Assembly: GCA_045533955.1 (NCBI GenBank)
Contig: JAZSIU010000019.1
Location: 29,077 to 93,076, forward strand
DNA: 64,000 nucleotides
From: HGM04593 sp045533955
GTDB taxonomy: Bacteria > Bacteroidota > Bacteroidia > Bacteroidales > Bacteroidaceae
Reading direction: 5' to 3'
This document shows, one piece after another, positions 8,616-17,076 of the stretch. Numbering within the stretch: the first letter of the stretch is position 1; every line of letters starts with the position of its first letter. A model generated the notes under the pieces. The model worked only from the letters and a program-made list of their open reading frames with translations, had not been told where the DNA came from and did no database searches. The translations under genes and the position numbers were made by a program.

Positions 8616-9728
8616 ATGATAACTTCCGACCAATTAAAGGATATTAAGGAGAGGACTGCGGCACTTAAACAGTATCTCTCTATCGACGAGAAGATTATAC
8701 AGGTTGAGGAGGAGCAGTTGCGCACTCAGGCTCCCGGATTCTGGGATGACGCAAAGGCTGCCGAGGCTCAGATGAAAAAGGTTAAGGCTCTGCAAGGCTG
8801 GATTGAGGATTATAAAGAGGTTTATAATCGCACCGAGGAGGTGGAGCTTGCTATGGAGATGTTCCGCGAGGAGATGGTCGAGGAGAGTGAGGTTGACGAT
8901 GCTTATTCGCGTGCGCTTACTGCCATCGAGGAACTTGAGCTGAAGAATATGCTGCGTCAAGAGGCCGATGAGATGGACTGCGTGCTGAAGATTAACTCGG
9001 GTGCGGGAGGTACTGAGGCACAGGACTGGGCGAGTATGCTTATGCGTATGTATATGCGCTGGGCCGAGGCCAACGGCTATAAGGTGGCTGTTGCCAACCT
9101 TCAAGAGGCCGAGGATGCGGGTATAAAGACTGTTACCCTTGAACTTCAGGGCCCTTATGCTTACGGCTATCTAAAGGGCGAGAATGGCGTGCATCGTCTG
9201 GTGCGCGTGAGTCCTTACAATGCGCAGGGTAAGCGTATGACCTCCTTCAGCTCGGTGTTTGTTACTCCGCTCGTCGATGATAGTATCGAGGTTGTTATCG
9301 AGCCTGCGCGCGTCTCGTGGGATACTTTCCGAAGCGGTGGCGCCGGTGGACAGAATGTGAATAAGGTGGAGTCGGGAGTGCGTCTGCGCTATCAGTATAA
9401 AGACCCCTACACGGGTGTCGAGGAGGAGATTCTTATCGAAAATACCGAGACACGCGACCAGCCCAAGAACAAGGAGAATGCTATGCGTCAGCTGCGCTCA
9501 ATCCTCTATAATAAGGAGATGCAGCATCGTATGGAGGAGCAGTCGAAGGTTGAGGCGGGTAAGAAAAAAATCGAGTGGGGCTCGCAGATTCGCAGCTACG
9601 TATTCGACGACCGTCGAGTGAAAGACCACCGCACGGGCCATCAGACGTCGGACGTCGGCGGGGTGATGGATGGCAAAATTGATGGCTTTATTAAGGCCTA
9701 TCTTATGGAGTTTGGCGGCGAGGAGTAG
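8616..9728 (+). CDS. prfB: Peptide chain release factor 2
   Basis: A 370-residue RF2 that ends translation at UAA and UGA. The catalytic GGQ is at 244-246 (RSGGAGGQNVNKVES). The stop-codon-recognition tripeptide is SPY (in VRVSPYNAQG) where E. coli has SPF. The gene is one uninterrupted frame: at codons 20-24 the sequence reads Tyr-Leu-Ser-Ile-Asp (tat ctc tct atc gac) where many bacteria have the CUU-UGA autoregulatory frameshift, so this copy is not self-regulated by +1 frameshifting. A TATCTTCG box at 8577-8584 is a likely promoter element, but no matching TTG at the right distance was found. Confidence 0.96.
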   Translation: MITSDQLKDIKERTAALKQYLSIDEKIIQVEEEQLRTQAPGFWDDAKAAEAQMKKVKALQGWIEDYKEVYNRTEEVELAMEMFREEMVEESEVDDAYSRALTAIEELELKNMLRQEADEMDCVLKINSGAGGTEAQDWASMLMRMYMRWAEANGYKVAVANLQEAEDAGIKTVTLELQGPYAYGYLKGENGVHRLVRVSPYNAQGKRMTSFSSVFVTPLVDDSIEVVIEPARVSWDTFRSGGAGGQNVNKVESGVRLRYQYKDPYTGVEEEILIENTETRDQPKNKENAMRQLRSILYNKEMQHRMEEQSKVEAGKKKIEWGSQIRSYVFDDRRVKDHRTGHQTSDVGGVMDGKIDGFIKAYLMEFGGEE

Positions 9729-9743
9729 TGCCACGGGACGAGT

Positions 9744-10214
9744 ATGGCAATAGAAATAGAGAGAAAATTCCTTGTCGTGGGCGACGATTATCGGCGCTTG
9801 GCCCACAGCAGCGACCGCATTGTGCAGGGCTATCTGTGCCGCCAGAATGGAAATTCCGTGCGAGTGCGCGTGCGCGAGGAGCGTGGCTATCTGACGATAA
9901 AAGGGCCGTCTATTGACGGAGGGCTCAGTCGTTACGAGTGGGAGCGCGAGATTCCGCTCGCCGAGGCCGAGGAACTTCTTAAATTGTGTGCAGGCAACAG
10001 CATTGATAAGCGCCGCTATCTTGTAGAGTGGGGAGGGCACACGTTCGAGGTTGATGAGTTTTACGGCGACAACGAGGGCCTTGTGGTTGCCGAGATTGAG
10101 CTCGAGGATAAGGCCGAGGCTTTTGAGCGTCCGCCGTTTTTGGGACGCGAGGTTACAGGCGAGGCTCGCTATTATAACTCGCATCTTACACGCTTCCCGT
10201 ATAAAGATTGGTAA
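9744..10214 (+). CDS. CYTH domain protein (triphosphate tunnel phosphatase-like)
   Basis: A 156-residue protein with the signature EIERKFLV (ExExK, residues 3-7) at the N terminus and alternating charged strands (SVRVRVREERGYLTIKGP, ELEDKAEAFERP) that line the tunnel of CYTH proteins. Family members hydrolyse inorganic triphosphate or bind nucleotides; adenylate cyclase activity is known only in a subset. It starts 15 bp after prfB and is probably co-transcribed. The single-domain form, without a CHAD domain, is usual for Bacteroidetes. Exact substrate unknown. Confidence 0.85.
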   Translation: MAIEIERKFLVVGDDYRRLAHSSDRIVQGYLCRQNGNSVRVRVREERGYLTIKGPSIDGGLSRYEWEREIPLAEAEELLKLCAGNSIDKRRYLVEWGGHTFEVDEFYGDNEGLVVAEIELEDKAEAFERPPFLGREVTGEARYYNSHLTRFPYKDW

Positions 10215-10257
10215 GGAGTTTTTGTTTATGGCTGTCCTATAAGGATGGTAAAAAGAA

Positions 10258-10297
10258 TAAGGAGGGGTGGCCCGTGCGTGCGGTTTACTCCTCCTTA
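10258..10297 (-). terminator. Hairpin at the end of the vanZ-like gene
   Basis: TAAGGAGG and CCTCCTTA form an 8-bp stem that includes the last codons and stop of the minus-strand vanZ-like gene; on the minus strand it is followed by ATTCTTTTTACC. The 24-nt loop is long, so efficiency is uncertain. It sits between convergent genes. Confidence 0.4.
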
Positions 10298-10716
10298 ATA
10301 TGTTTCTTGTAGAGTTTGAATCGCTCTATAATCGGGCTTGTGATATAAAGACTGAAGGCTACGGCAAAAAGCACTCCCAAAGAATTGGCAAGAAAATCGT
10401 AAAAATCGCCCTTACGGGTGGTTGTCAGCGTTGCTTGGGCAATTTCGAGCCCGCCGCTGAAGATTATGGGCAGTATCACGGCACCCAATACTATTTTTCT
10501 GTAATTGAGCTTGCTGTGCGAACATATATACTCGAACCACAGAACAAGACAGAGGCCGGCGTACATTGTAAAATGTACAATCTTGTCCATATATTTAGTG
10601 GTAATGATTGGCTTGTCCGACGTGTAGAATAGTGAAAGATAGATAATTGCAATTGTTACAATGAGCGACAGTGGGTAGCGGTATAAAATGTTGTGTATGT
10701 TCGTGAGTATTTTCAT
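10285..10716 (-). CDS. VanZ-like membrane protein
   Basis: 143 residues with four hydrophobic segments: IVTIAIIYLSLFY, FTMYAGLCLVLWFEYI, IVLGAVILPIIFSGGLEIAQ and FLANSLGVLFAVAFSLYI. The motif DKIVHFTMYAGL in helix 2 and ANSLGVL in the last helix are the two hallmarks of the VanZ family. VanZ gives low-level teicoplanin resistance in enterococci, but Bacteroidetes members are of unknown role. Transcribed towards the CYTH gene. Upstream AT-rich region is shared with the M60 gene. Confidence 0.82.
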   Translation of the reverse strand: MKILTNIHNILYRYPLSLIVTIAIIYLSLFYTSDKPIITTKYMDKIVHFTMYAGLCLVLWFEYICSHSKLNYRKIVLGAVILPIIFSGGLEIAQATLTTTRKGDFYDFLANSLGVLFAVAFSLYITSPIIERFKLYKKHIKEE

Positions 10717-11160
10717 TGGGAGATTTCTTGGTTTTTAGTTTAAATCAATGTACGGGCGCTGTTTTTTTTTTGTTTATTGCGCATTTATGATAAATAATTA
10801 GTACATTTGTTTTATTTGTGTGTACAAAGTTATAATAAATAAACGTATCAGAGGTTGTTTTATATTGTTAAATGATGAACGATTATTTTTATTTTACAAA
10901 AAATAGGCGTCGAGGCACTGTTTTTTTTATTTTTTTAATAATTGTGATTGTGCTTATTGTGCATCTGTTGTAATATGGAATGAAAACATCGGCCCAATTA
11001 TGGTTAAAAGTGCTTAAATGTAATGTTTTTTTAGTTAATTTTTTGCAAACGGGCACATAGAGGTACCTACTATATAAATGGTTAAAGTATATTTGTAAGC
11101 TAATGATAAATTGTGCACTCTGTGTATAATTGTAATAATTTTTATAAACTCTAATTACCT
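10717..11160. promoter_or_regulatory. 444-bp AT-rich divergent intergenic region
   Basis: Very AT-rich region between the vanZ-like gene (-) and the M60 gene (+). It contains two plus-strand TAnnTTTG boxes: TACATTTG at 10802-10809 and TATATTTG at 11088-11095, the latter 65 bp before the M60 start, but neither has a TTTG exactly 19-20 bp upstream. On the minus strand TAACTTTG (10825-10832) may serve the vanZ-like gene. A 33-codon ORF (10872-10973) lies inside. Promoter assignment here is tentative. Confidence 0.4.
10872..10973 (+). CDS. Possible 33-aa membrane peptide
   Basis: Starts with two ATG codons at 10872 and 10875 and encodes a short basic stretch (KNRRR) followed by an unbroken hydrophobic helix rich in Phe, Ile, Val and Leu up to the end at HLL. 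That positive-inside plus single-helix layout is typical of small membrane proteins, but in an AT-rich region a hydrophobic ORF can arise by chance. A TACATTTG box lies about 60 bp upstream. No clear ribosome-binding site. No known family. Confidence 0.25.
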   Translation: MMNDYFYFTKNRRRGTVFFIFLIIVIVLIVHLL

Positions 11161-14100
11161 ATGAAAAAATTATTTACTTTGATGCTATTGATGCTTGTGG
11201 TTATGCAGGCGTGGGCTGTTGCCCCCGAAGATGGTAAAATCTACAAGATTGTAAATCCGATGCGCGGTAATCTTAAGATTGCCGAGGATATTTTGGAGCA
11301 TACAGTCTATTGCCCCGTTGACCTGAATGGAAAGGTTTATCAGTATTGGATTTTTGAGAAGAACGGCAATTTGTGGACGATAAAGAATGCTTACACAGGC
11401 CGTTATTTGCAGAATCATAATACCTTCTATCAGAGTTTTACGACAGGTACAAGTGCCGCTACATTCGACATTATAGAGAATAAAGGCGTTGGTGCCGACT
11501 ATTACACAATCAAGAATGGCAATGGTAATATGGGTCTGCACTGCGATGCGGGCTCGGCGCTTGTGCCTTATATGGCCGATAGCGACTCGCCCGGTGGTTC
11601 GTCGTGGAAATTCGAGCTTGTAACAATCAGCGACGAGGAGCTTGCCGCTGCGCAGAAGGAATATGCCGACTTTGCAAAGGTGTCCGAGGGGGCCGAGGAG
11701 CTTATTGCACGCTACTCGACATTCTTCGGCGATGAGCTCTGTATGCAGCTCAAGAGCGAGTATGCCTCGATGAGCGACGAGGAACTGACTGCTGCTATGA
11801 CCGAAATTCCTGCCGACCTTGTGGCTGCTGCCCTGAAGGTTAAAAATAATAGTTGGGCCGAGTACGAGAAGGAATTCCGCGTAAACACCTACGAGCCTTA
11901 CAGCGACCCCGACGTGTGGGGAACAAAGCTCCTTACCAAGAAGTTTACGTGGCAGAATAACCCCACAGGCCTCTATGCAAATACAGCCGAGATTCTGTAT
12001 GTTTTTGTGAAAGAAGATGTTCCCGCAGGTGCCACACTCGAAATTGAGACACTAACCGACAATGGCTCACGCGGTACACGTACAGCGGTTGTAAAGGGAA
12101 TGAATGTTATCCCCGTTTCGCGCGACCTTCAGACTGTTTTTGTTATTTACAATGCAAATACAGTAGATGGAAAGGCTATTGCCGACTATCCTGATATAGA
12201 CATTCGCATCGAGGGTGGTGTGCTTAACGGCTATTGGGACACCGAGCGCCACGATGATGCCGATTGGGTATATATCAGCCAAAAGCTGGCCACACACCCC
12301 TATATAATAGTAAAGGGTCGTAACTTTATTTTCAATATGGTGCGTGAGTATATGATTCTTGAAGGCTACTGCAAGAATAAGATTACCGATGCTATCGGCT
12401 GGTGGGATAATATGGCCGATTGGCAGTGGTCTATTATGGGTCTCGAGGAGGTGCGCCCCTCGCATTTTAACAATAAATTGTGTGCGCGTACGCTGCCCAC
12501 GGGCTATCAGTCGGCTACGAACTACTACACACAGTATCTTGCATCGTACATAAACAACCTGCTCCCTTACGACCGGATGATGAGCAACGCCGACAACTGT
12601 TGGGGTCCTGCGCACGAGAATGGACACGTGCATCAGGAGGCAATTACTCCCATCAACTGCTCTGAGGTGTCGAATAACCTCTTCTCGAACCTTGTACTCT
12701 ATAAGCTGGGACGTTGGCAGTCGCGCGGAGGCTCAATCAGTGAGATTGCAAGCGAGTATGCCAATGGTCTTTCGTGGCCCTCGCACTCGAACCATCTGAT
12801 GCTGCGTATGTATTGGCAGCTCTATCTGTACTATCACGTTGCAGGCAATAATCCCGATTTTTATCCCACGCTATTCAAGCTCCTGCGCGAAGACCCCATC
12901 GTAAAGGTTGGAAGCTCGAATAAATCTTACATCAACAAGGGTAGCGACGACCTTTTGCACTTTGCCGAGAAATGTTGCGAGGCATCGGGCGAGGATATGA
13001 CAAACTTCTTCGAGGCTTGGGGATTCTTTGTTCCTATGAAAGAGGAGCACTATGGCGACTATGCCGACTATTATCTGACGTCTACCGAGGAGATGATTGC
13101 TGCCACAAAGGCTAAAATGGCTGCGTATGGCAAAAAAGCCGGTGCCATTGAGTTTATAGAAGACCGTGTAAAGGGTGTGCCTCGTACCGATGGTGGCAGT
13201 GGCAATAAACTCTCGCACAGCGCAAGCGTAAGCAATGCGGGTGAGCTGGGGCATTTTACCGACTTTACACCCGAGAAGCTGGCGGTTGAGGCTAAGGGCT
13301 ATATGTACACAAAGAGTGCTACGGTTATTTCAATTACCTCGGGAACGGGTGCTGTGGGATTCAAGGTACTCGACGCCAATGGTAAGATGCTTTCTTTCTC
13401 GAATACTCACAAAATTTTGCTCACGGCATTGCAGATGGCATCGGAGTTCAGGGTGGTGGCTGTTCAGGCCAATGGTACATACGTCGATGTTCCCTCGGCG
13501 GCGGTTGCCGGCAGTGAGGAGCAGCAGCTCGAGGCTCTTAACAGTGCGCTTACGGCTGCAAAAAATGCTATAAACAGTGCGTCGAGCAGCGGAACGCAGG
13601 TGGGCCTTTTCTACCCCGAGGCTCTGGAGCCGTTAAAGGCTCTGTATGACGAGGCTATTGCCGCACGCGACAATAAAGACCAGAGTGTGCACGCCTATGG
13701 CGAGTGGGCGCTTCTGCTCGAGGAGGCTGTGCGCGACCTTAAGAACAACCGCTATGCTTATATTGGAATAAGCGAGGGTAATATTCATACAATCGTTAAC
13801 CGCAACTATCAGGCTTATGGCCTTGTGTGCGAGAATCGTGCACTTTCGGGTGCCTCAAATTCGGCTATTCCCCGCGACGATGAGCGTCGTGATTGGGAAT
13901 TTGTATCGGCCGGTGCGCCCGATGAATTCTATATAAAGAATGGCTTGGGATATTTTGTAACCTCGCTTGCCGAGGAGGAGCAGGCCACGGCAATATCTAC
14001 AAAGGAGAGCTCGGCTATTGTGTTTGTCGCACGTAATAATGGCGATGCAACATATAGCTTCAGCCCTAAGAGCAATCCTTCGTTGTTTCTTACAATGGAT

Positions 14101-14955
14101 AGTAAGTATAAGGTTGTTGGCGGCAGCGGCGATGGTACAAACGCAAAATGGCGTCTGACAATTAAGGAGGATAATGCAACCGAGGCCAAAAAGGCGCAGC
14201 TTGAGGCTCTCATCCGACGTGCCGAGTTTATTGAGATTGAGATGACGGCGAATCACAAGGTTGACCTTGTCGATAATATCGACGAGTATAGAAAGGCGCT
14301 ATTTAATGTGTGGAGCAGTGCTGTTAAGGCCGAGACGCCTATGCGCGTAAATATGGCCCTTGATGCTCTTAAAGCCGAGATAGCCACGGCCGAGGCTGCA
14401 TATATACTTCTGCCCGATAATTATCGTGGAACGGGTGCCATCTTCTTTTTCCGTATAAAGAACATCGCGACGGGCGAGTATTGTGTAATTGATACGGAGA
14501 GCACTACGTCGCAATACTTAAATACCATTAAGTGTGGCCCCGCCGATGAGTCTGCCGATTGGGAATTCTGGACAACAGACAACGAGAATGAGTTTCAGAT
14601 AACAAATGTTGCAACGGGTGAATATGTATATACCAGCAACCGCAATTTCCAGAAAGTGGATGGCGCAGGGGAGCCTATGGTATTTACATTCACAGTCGAC
14701 AAGGAGAAGGGTGCGTTGACAATAAGCAATGGAAATAAATATTGGCAGGTGCTCAGTAACGCGGCGGTGAAGAGCGGCTCGAGCCCGGCTTATTGGAGGC
14801 TGGAAATGACCGGTGGGGTGATGGAGAGCATTGAGGAGATTGTTACGGGTGATGAGGCAGTAGAGGGTGTCTACGACCTTCAGGGACGTCGCATCGAGAA
14901 GATACAGGCTCCCGGCTTGTACATTGTCAATGGTAAGAAGATGCTCGTTAAATAA
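11161..14955 (+). CDS. Secreted M60-family (mucinase-type) metallopeptidase with lectin-like domains
   Basis: 1264 residues. A signal peptide (MKKLFTLMLLMLVVMQAWA, 1-19) is followed by a ricin-type beta-trefoil-like domain (about 20-160), an M60 catalytic region with HENGH at 485-489 and a downstream Glu at 502 completing a gluzincin zinc site, an Ala-rich FIVAR-like helical linker (about 790-870), two more trefoil-like regions (about 870-1010 and 1080-1210), and a tail with GVYDLQGRRIEKI...GLYIVNGKKMLVK that resembles the type IX secretion C-terminal sorting signal of Bacteroidales. M60 enzymes cleave O-glycosylated mucins, so this is probably a surface or secreted mucin protease. It is monocistronic and closed by an unusually long hairpin. 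Trefoil assignments are by pattern only. Confidence 0.85.
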   Translation: MKKLFTLMLLMLVVMQAWAVAPEDGKIYKIVNPMRGNLKIAEDILEHTVYCPVDLNGKVYQYWIFEKNGNLWTIKNAYTGRYLQNHNTFYQSFTTGTSAATFDIIENKGVGADYYTIKNGNGNMGLHCDAGSALVPYMADSDSPGGSSWKFELVTISDEELAAAQKEYADFAKVSEGAEELIARYSTFFGDELCMQLKSEYASMSDEELTAAMTEIPADLVAAALKVKNNSWAEYEKEFRVNTYEPYSDPDVWGTKLLTKKFTWQNNPTGLYANTAEILYVFVKEDVPAGATLEIETLTDNGSRGTRTAVVKGMNVIPVSRDLQTVFVIYNANTVDGKAIADYPDIDIRIEGGVLNGYWDTERHDDADWVYISQKLATHPYIIVKGRNFIFNMVREYMILEGYCKNKITDAIGWWDNMADWQWSIMGLEEVRPSHFNNKLCARTLPTGYQSATNYYTQYLASYINNLLPYDRMMSNADNCWGPAHENGHVHQEAITPINCSEVSNNLFSNLVLYKLGRWQSRGGSISEIASEYANGLSWPSHSNHLMLRMYWQLYLYYHVAGNNPDFYPTLFKLLREDPIVKVGSSNKSYINKGSDDLLHFAEKCCEASGEDMTNFFEAWGFFVPMKEEHYGDYADYYLTSTEEMIAATKAKMAAYGKKAGAIEFIEDRVKGVPRTDGGSGNKLSHSASVSNAGELGHFTDFTPEKLAVEAKGYMYTKSATVISITSGTGAVGFKVLDANGKMLSFSNTHKILLTALQMASEFRVVAVQANGTYVDVPSAAVAGSEEQQLEALNSALTAAKNAINSASSSGTQVGLFYPEALEPLKALYDEAIAARDNKDQSVHAYGEWALLLEEAVRDLKNNRYAYIGISEGNIHTIVNRNYQAYGLVCENRALSGASNSAIPRDDERRDWEFVSAGAPDEFYIKNGLGYFVTSLAEEEQATAISTKESSAIVFVARNNGDATYSFSPKSNPSLFLTMDSKYKVVGGSGDGTNAKWRLTIKEDNATEAKKAQLEALIRRAEFIEIEMTANHKVDLVDNIDEYRKALFNVWSSAVKAETPMRVNMALDALKAEIATAEAAYILLPDNYRGTGAIFFFRIKNIATGEYCVIDTESTTSQYLNTIKCGPADESADWEFWTTDNENEFQITNVATGEYVYTSNRNFQKVDGAGEPMVFTFTVDKEKGALTISNGNKYWQVLSNAAVKSGSSPAYWRLEMTGGVMESIEEIVTGDEAVEGVYDLQGRRIEKIQAPGLYIVNGKKMLVK

Positions 14956-15008
14956 CGAATGTAATATCCAAAATTGCGCGCCGATTATTTTAAGCTGTCG
15001 GACGTGCG

Positions 15009-15064
15009 TCAATAAAACACTCTCCGCCGAGTTTTTATAGGCTCGGCGGAGAGTGTTTTATTGA
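15009..15064. terminator. 23-bp perfect-stem bidirectional terminator
   Basis: Perfect inverted repeat 15009-15031 / 15042-15064 with a 10-nt loop. The GC core (CTCTCCGCCGAG / CTCGGCGGAGAG) is flanked by AATAAAACA on one side and TGTTTTATT on the other, giving a T-rich tract for both strands. It sits between the convergent M60 gene and the DUF3127 gene. Confidence 0.85.
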
Positions 15065-15093
15065 TATTATGGGGTGTGTACAAAATGCCCGGC

Positions 15094-15477
15094 TTAGAAG
15101 GGGAGGTCGTCGGTCTCGTTCTGTGCGCTAAAATCGGGTGCGCTCACTTTGGGGGCGTTTACCTGAGGCGCCGCCTCGTAGGGGGCGGCTGTGGGTGCTG
15201 CGGGAGCAACGCCGCGCTCTACCTTCCAAGCGCGAATGTCGTTGTACCAACGGCCGTTGTATTCGCGGGCGTTAATGTCGAAAGATACTGTCATCTCCTC
15301 GCCTGCTTGAATATTGAACTGTGCTATTTTGTCAGCTCCAAATACATTGAAGCACATCTTGCGGGGATACTGCTCGTGTGTTTCGAGTACGTACTCCTGC
15401 ATTTTCCACTCGTTTCCTGTCTTTGAGATACCGCCTCTCTCGGGCAGCACTGCGATGATTTTTCCTGTAATTTCCAT
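15094..15477 (-). CDS. DUF3127 OB-fold-like protein with SSB-like acidic tip
   Basis: 127 residues from ATG at 15477 (a TTG four codons earlier is less likely). The first 95 residues match DUF3127, a small Bacteroidetes family with beta-strands such as EITGKIIAVLP, KMCFNVFG and MTVSFDINAREYNGRWYNDIRAWKVE that suggest an OB fold. Then comes a low-complexity Ala/Pro linker and the C terminus DDLPF, nearly the same as the DDDIPF tip by which single-stranded DNA-binding protein recruits replication and repair partners. The gene is divergent from dnaN across a 198-bp spacer. A role in single-stranded DNA metabolism is inferred, not shown. Confidence 0.75.
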   Translation of the reverse strand: MEITGKIIAVLPERGGISKTGNEWKMQEYVLETHEQYPRKMCFNVFGADKIAQFNIQAGEEMTVSFDINAREYNGRWYNDIRAWKVERGVAPAAPTAAPYEAAPQVNAPKVSAPDFSAQNETDDLPF

Positions 15478-15570
15478 AATTCGATTCAAATAGTTGGCGA
15501 AAATAATTCATTTCTTTGAAAAAAACGAGGATTCATAGCCATTTTTGATAAATAATTTCAGTTTCTTTCT

Positions 15571-15600
15571 TTGTATTAACTCCTCTTTTCATTATCTTCG
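15571..15600 (+). promoter_or_regulatory. Probable dnaN promoter
   Basis: TTG (15571-15573), 19-bp spacer, TATCTTCG (15593-15600): the Bacteroidetes -33/-7 arrangement with one deviation from TAnnTTTG. It lies 75 bp before the dnaN start. Confidence 0.55.
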
Positions 15601-15675
15601 CAGAATAATAGGTGTGCAAATTTGTACGCTTTTTTATGTAGTGAACCCGAAAAAACAATTAAATAGATAAATATT

Positions 15676-16800
15676 ATGAATTTTACAGTATCAAGCTCTC
15701 TGTTGTCATCGCGCTTACAGACTATCAGTCGAGTAATAAACTCAAAAAATACTATCCCTGTGCTCGATTGTTTCCTCTTCGAGCTTAGTGGAAATAAATT
15801 GACGCTTACTGCATCCGACCCCGATAATACGTTGAATACCTCGTTCGAGGTTATTGAGTGTTCCGAGGATTTTAGTTTTGCAATTTCTTCGAAGATTCTG
15901 ATAGATTCGTTGAAGGAAATCTCGGAGCAGCCTTTGCGTTTCGAGGTTAACAAGGAGACGCTGGAACTCACTATCTACTATCTGAACGGAAAGTACAGTA
16001 TGGTGGGACAGAGTGCCGAGGAGTATCCGTCGGCGCCGGTGCTGGGCGAGGGTGCTGTGAAGATTGCTATTGCCAATAGCACGCTTCTGAGCGGTATTTC
16101 GTGCTCGCTGTTCGCTGCAGCCGATGATGAGATTCGTCCGGCAATGTGCGGTGTCTATTTCGACTTTACCCCTGAGAATGTTACTTTTGTGGCATCGGAC
16201 GGACATAAATTGGCACGTTGCCGCGATTATTCGGTAACAGGGGCCGAAAAATCGGCTTTTATCCTGCCGAAAAAGCCTGCCACGCTGCTTAGGAACCTCT
16301 TGGGTAAGGACGAGCAAGAGGAGGTTGTGCTTGAGTTTGACGGACGTTTCGCAACATTTGCAATGGGTGAGTACGAACTTGTGTGCCGTCTGCTCGACTA
16401 TCGTTACCCCAACTACAACGCCGTAATTCCGCAGAATAACCCCCACAAACTCATCGTCGATAGAGCGGCGCTAATAGGTACGCTGCGTCGTGTGGCTATC
16501 TTCTCGTCGCAGGTGAGCCTTATTAAACTGCACATCGAGAGTGGCAAAATGATTATCTCGGCACAGAACCCCGATTTTTCGACTGCGGCCGAGGAGAGCA
16601 TCACTTGCAACTACGACAGCGTGCCTATGAACATTGGCTTCCGCGCGTCGTTGCTCATTGATATGCTCAATAATATCCCCGGACAGGATGTTGTAATTGA
16701 GCTTGCCGACCCATCGCGCGCGGGTGTCATCGTGCCTGCCGAGCAGAGCGAGAAGCAAGAGCTGTTGATGCTGCTTCTGCCGGTGATGATTGCAGAGTAA
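15676..16800 (+). CDS. dnaN: DNA polymerase III beta subunit (sliding clamp)
   Basis: 374 residues, the usual clamp length, made of three similar domains. Recognisable pieces are LTASDPDNTL in domain 1, ECSEDFSFAISSKIL, the SDGHKLARCR motif at the end of the helix in domain 2, YRYPNYNAVIP at the domain 2/3 hinge, and the C-terminal LLLPVMIAE strand that forms the protein-binding cleft. The ring holds DNA polymerase III on DNA. It is not beside dnaA or an origin here; instead it leads the cluster with the exonuclease, coaBC, recN and rlmB genes seen in other Bacteroidales. ATG at 15676. Confidence 0.97.
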   Translation: MNFTVSSSLLSSRLQTISRVINSKNTIPVLDCFLFELSGNKLTLTASDPDNTLNTSFEVIECSEDFSFAISSKILIDSLKEISEQPLRFEVNKETLELTIYYLNGKYSMVGQSAEEYPSAPVLGEGAVKIAIANSTLLSGISCSLFAAADDEIRPAMCGVYFDFTPENVTFVASDGHKLARCRDYSVTGAEKSAFILPKKPATLLRNLLGKDEQEEVVLEFDGRFATFAMGEYELVCRLLDYRYPNYNAVIPQNNPHKLIVDRAALIGTLRRVAIFSSQVSLIKLHIESGKMIISAQNPDFSTAAEESITCNYDSVPMNIGFRASLLIDMLNNIPGQDVVIELADPSRAGVIVPAEQSEKQELLMLLLPVMIAE

Positions 16801-16897
16801 CGGAAATTGTATAACAATTCTTACAAATAAAGAGGATGCGTCGGAATGAAAATTTTGCCGCACCCTCTTAATCTGTAAAAATAAAAGGCTCAAAATA

Positions 16898-17068
16898 AGA
16901 AGCTGTTTAAATTTATATCGCTTAGTTTTTTATGGGTCAAAAATAAAGTGCGCATAGCTGGCTATGCTATTGCAAAAAAGTAGAAAACAGACATATAGAA
17001 TATAAAAAACGACGAAAAATATACGGCTTCCATATAAAAAACTTTTTTAAGAAATTTAAACGGCTTCT
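16898..17068 (+). mobile_element. 171-bp MITE-like element with 17-bp inverted ends (copy A)
   Basis: Left end agaagctgtttaaattt (16898-16914) is matched in reverse complement by aaatttaaacggcttct (17052-17068), 16 of 17 bases. Similarity continues inward (agttttttat on both arms after a few bases). Inside is a small perfect palindrome GCATAGC-TG-GCTATGC (16952-16967). No ORF. The right end stops 8 bp before the start codon of the exonuclease gene, so this element forms that gene's whole proximal leader. A shorter relative lies at 3852-3957. No target-site duplication is obvious. Confidence 0.6.
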
Positions 17069-17076
17069 AAAGAATT

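Noticed and set aside
8430..8633. 68-codon N-terminal extension of the argE-like frame
   Set aside because: Overlaps the prfB start on the other strand and contains no M20 sequence; ATG at 8429 fits the family.
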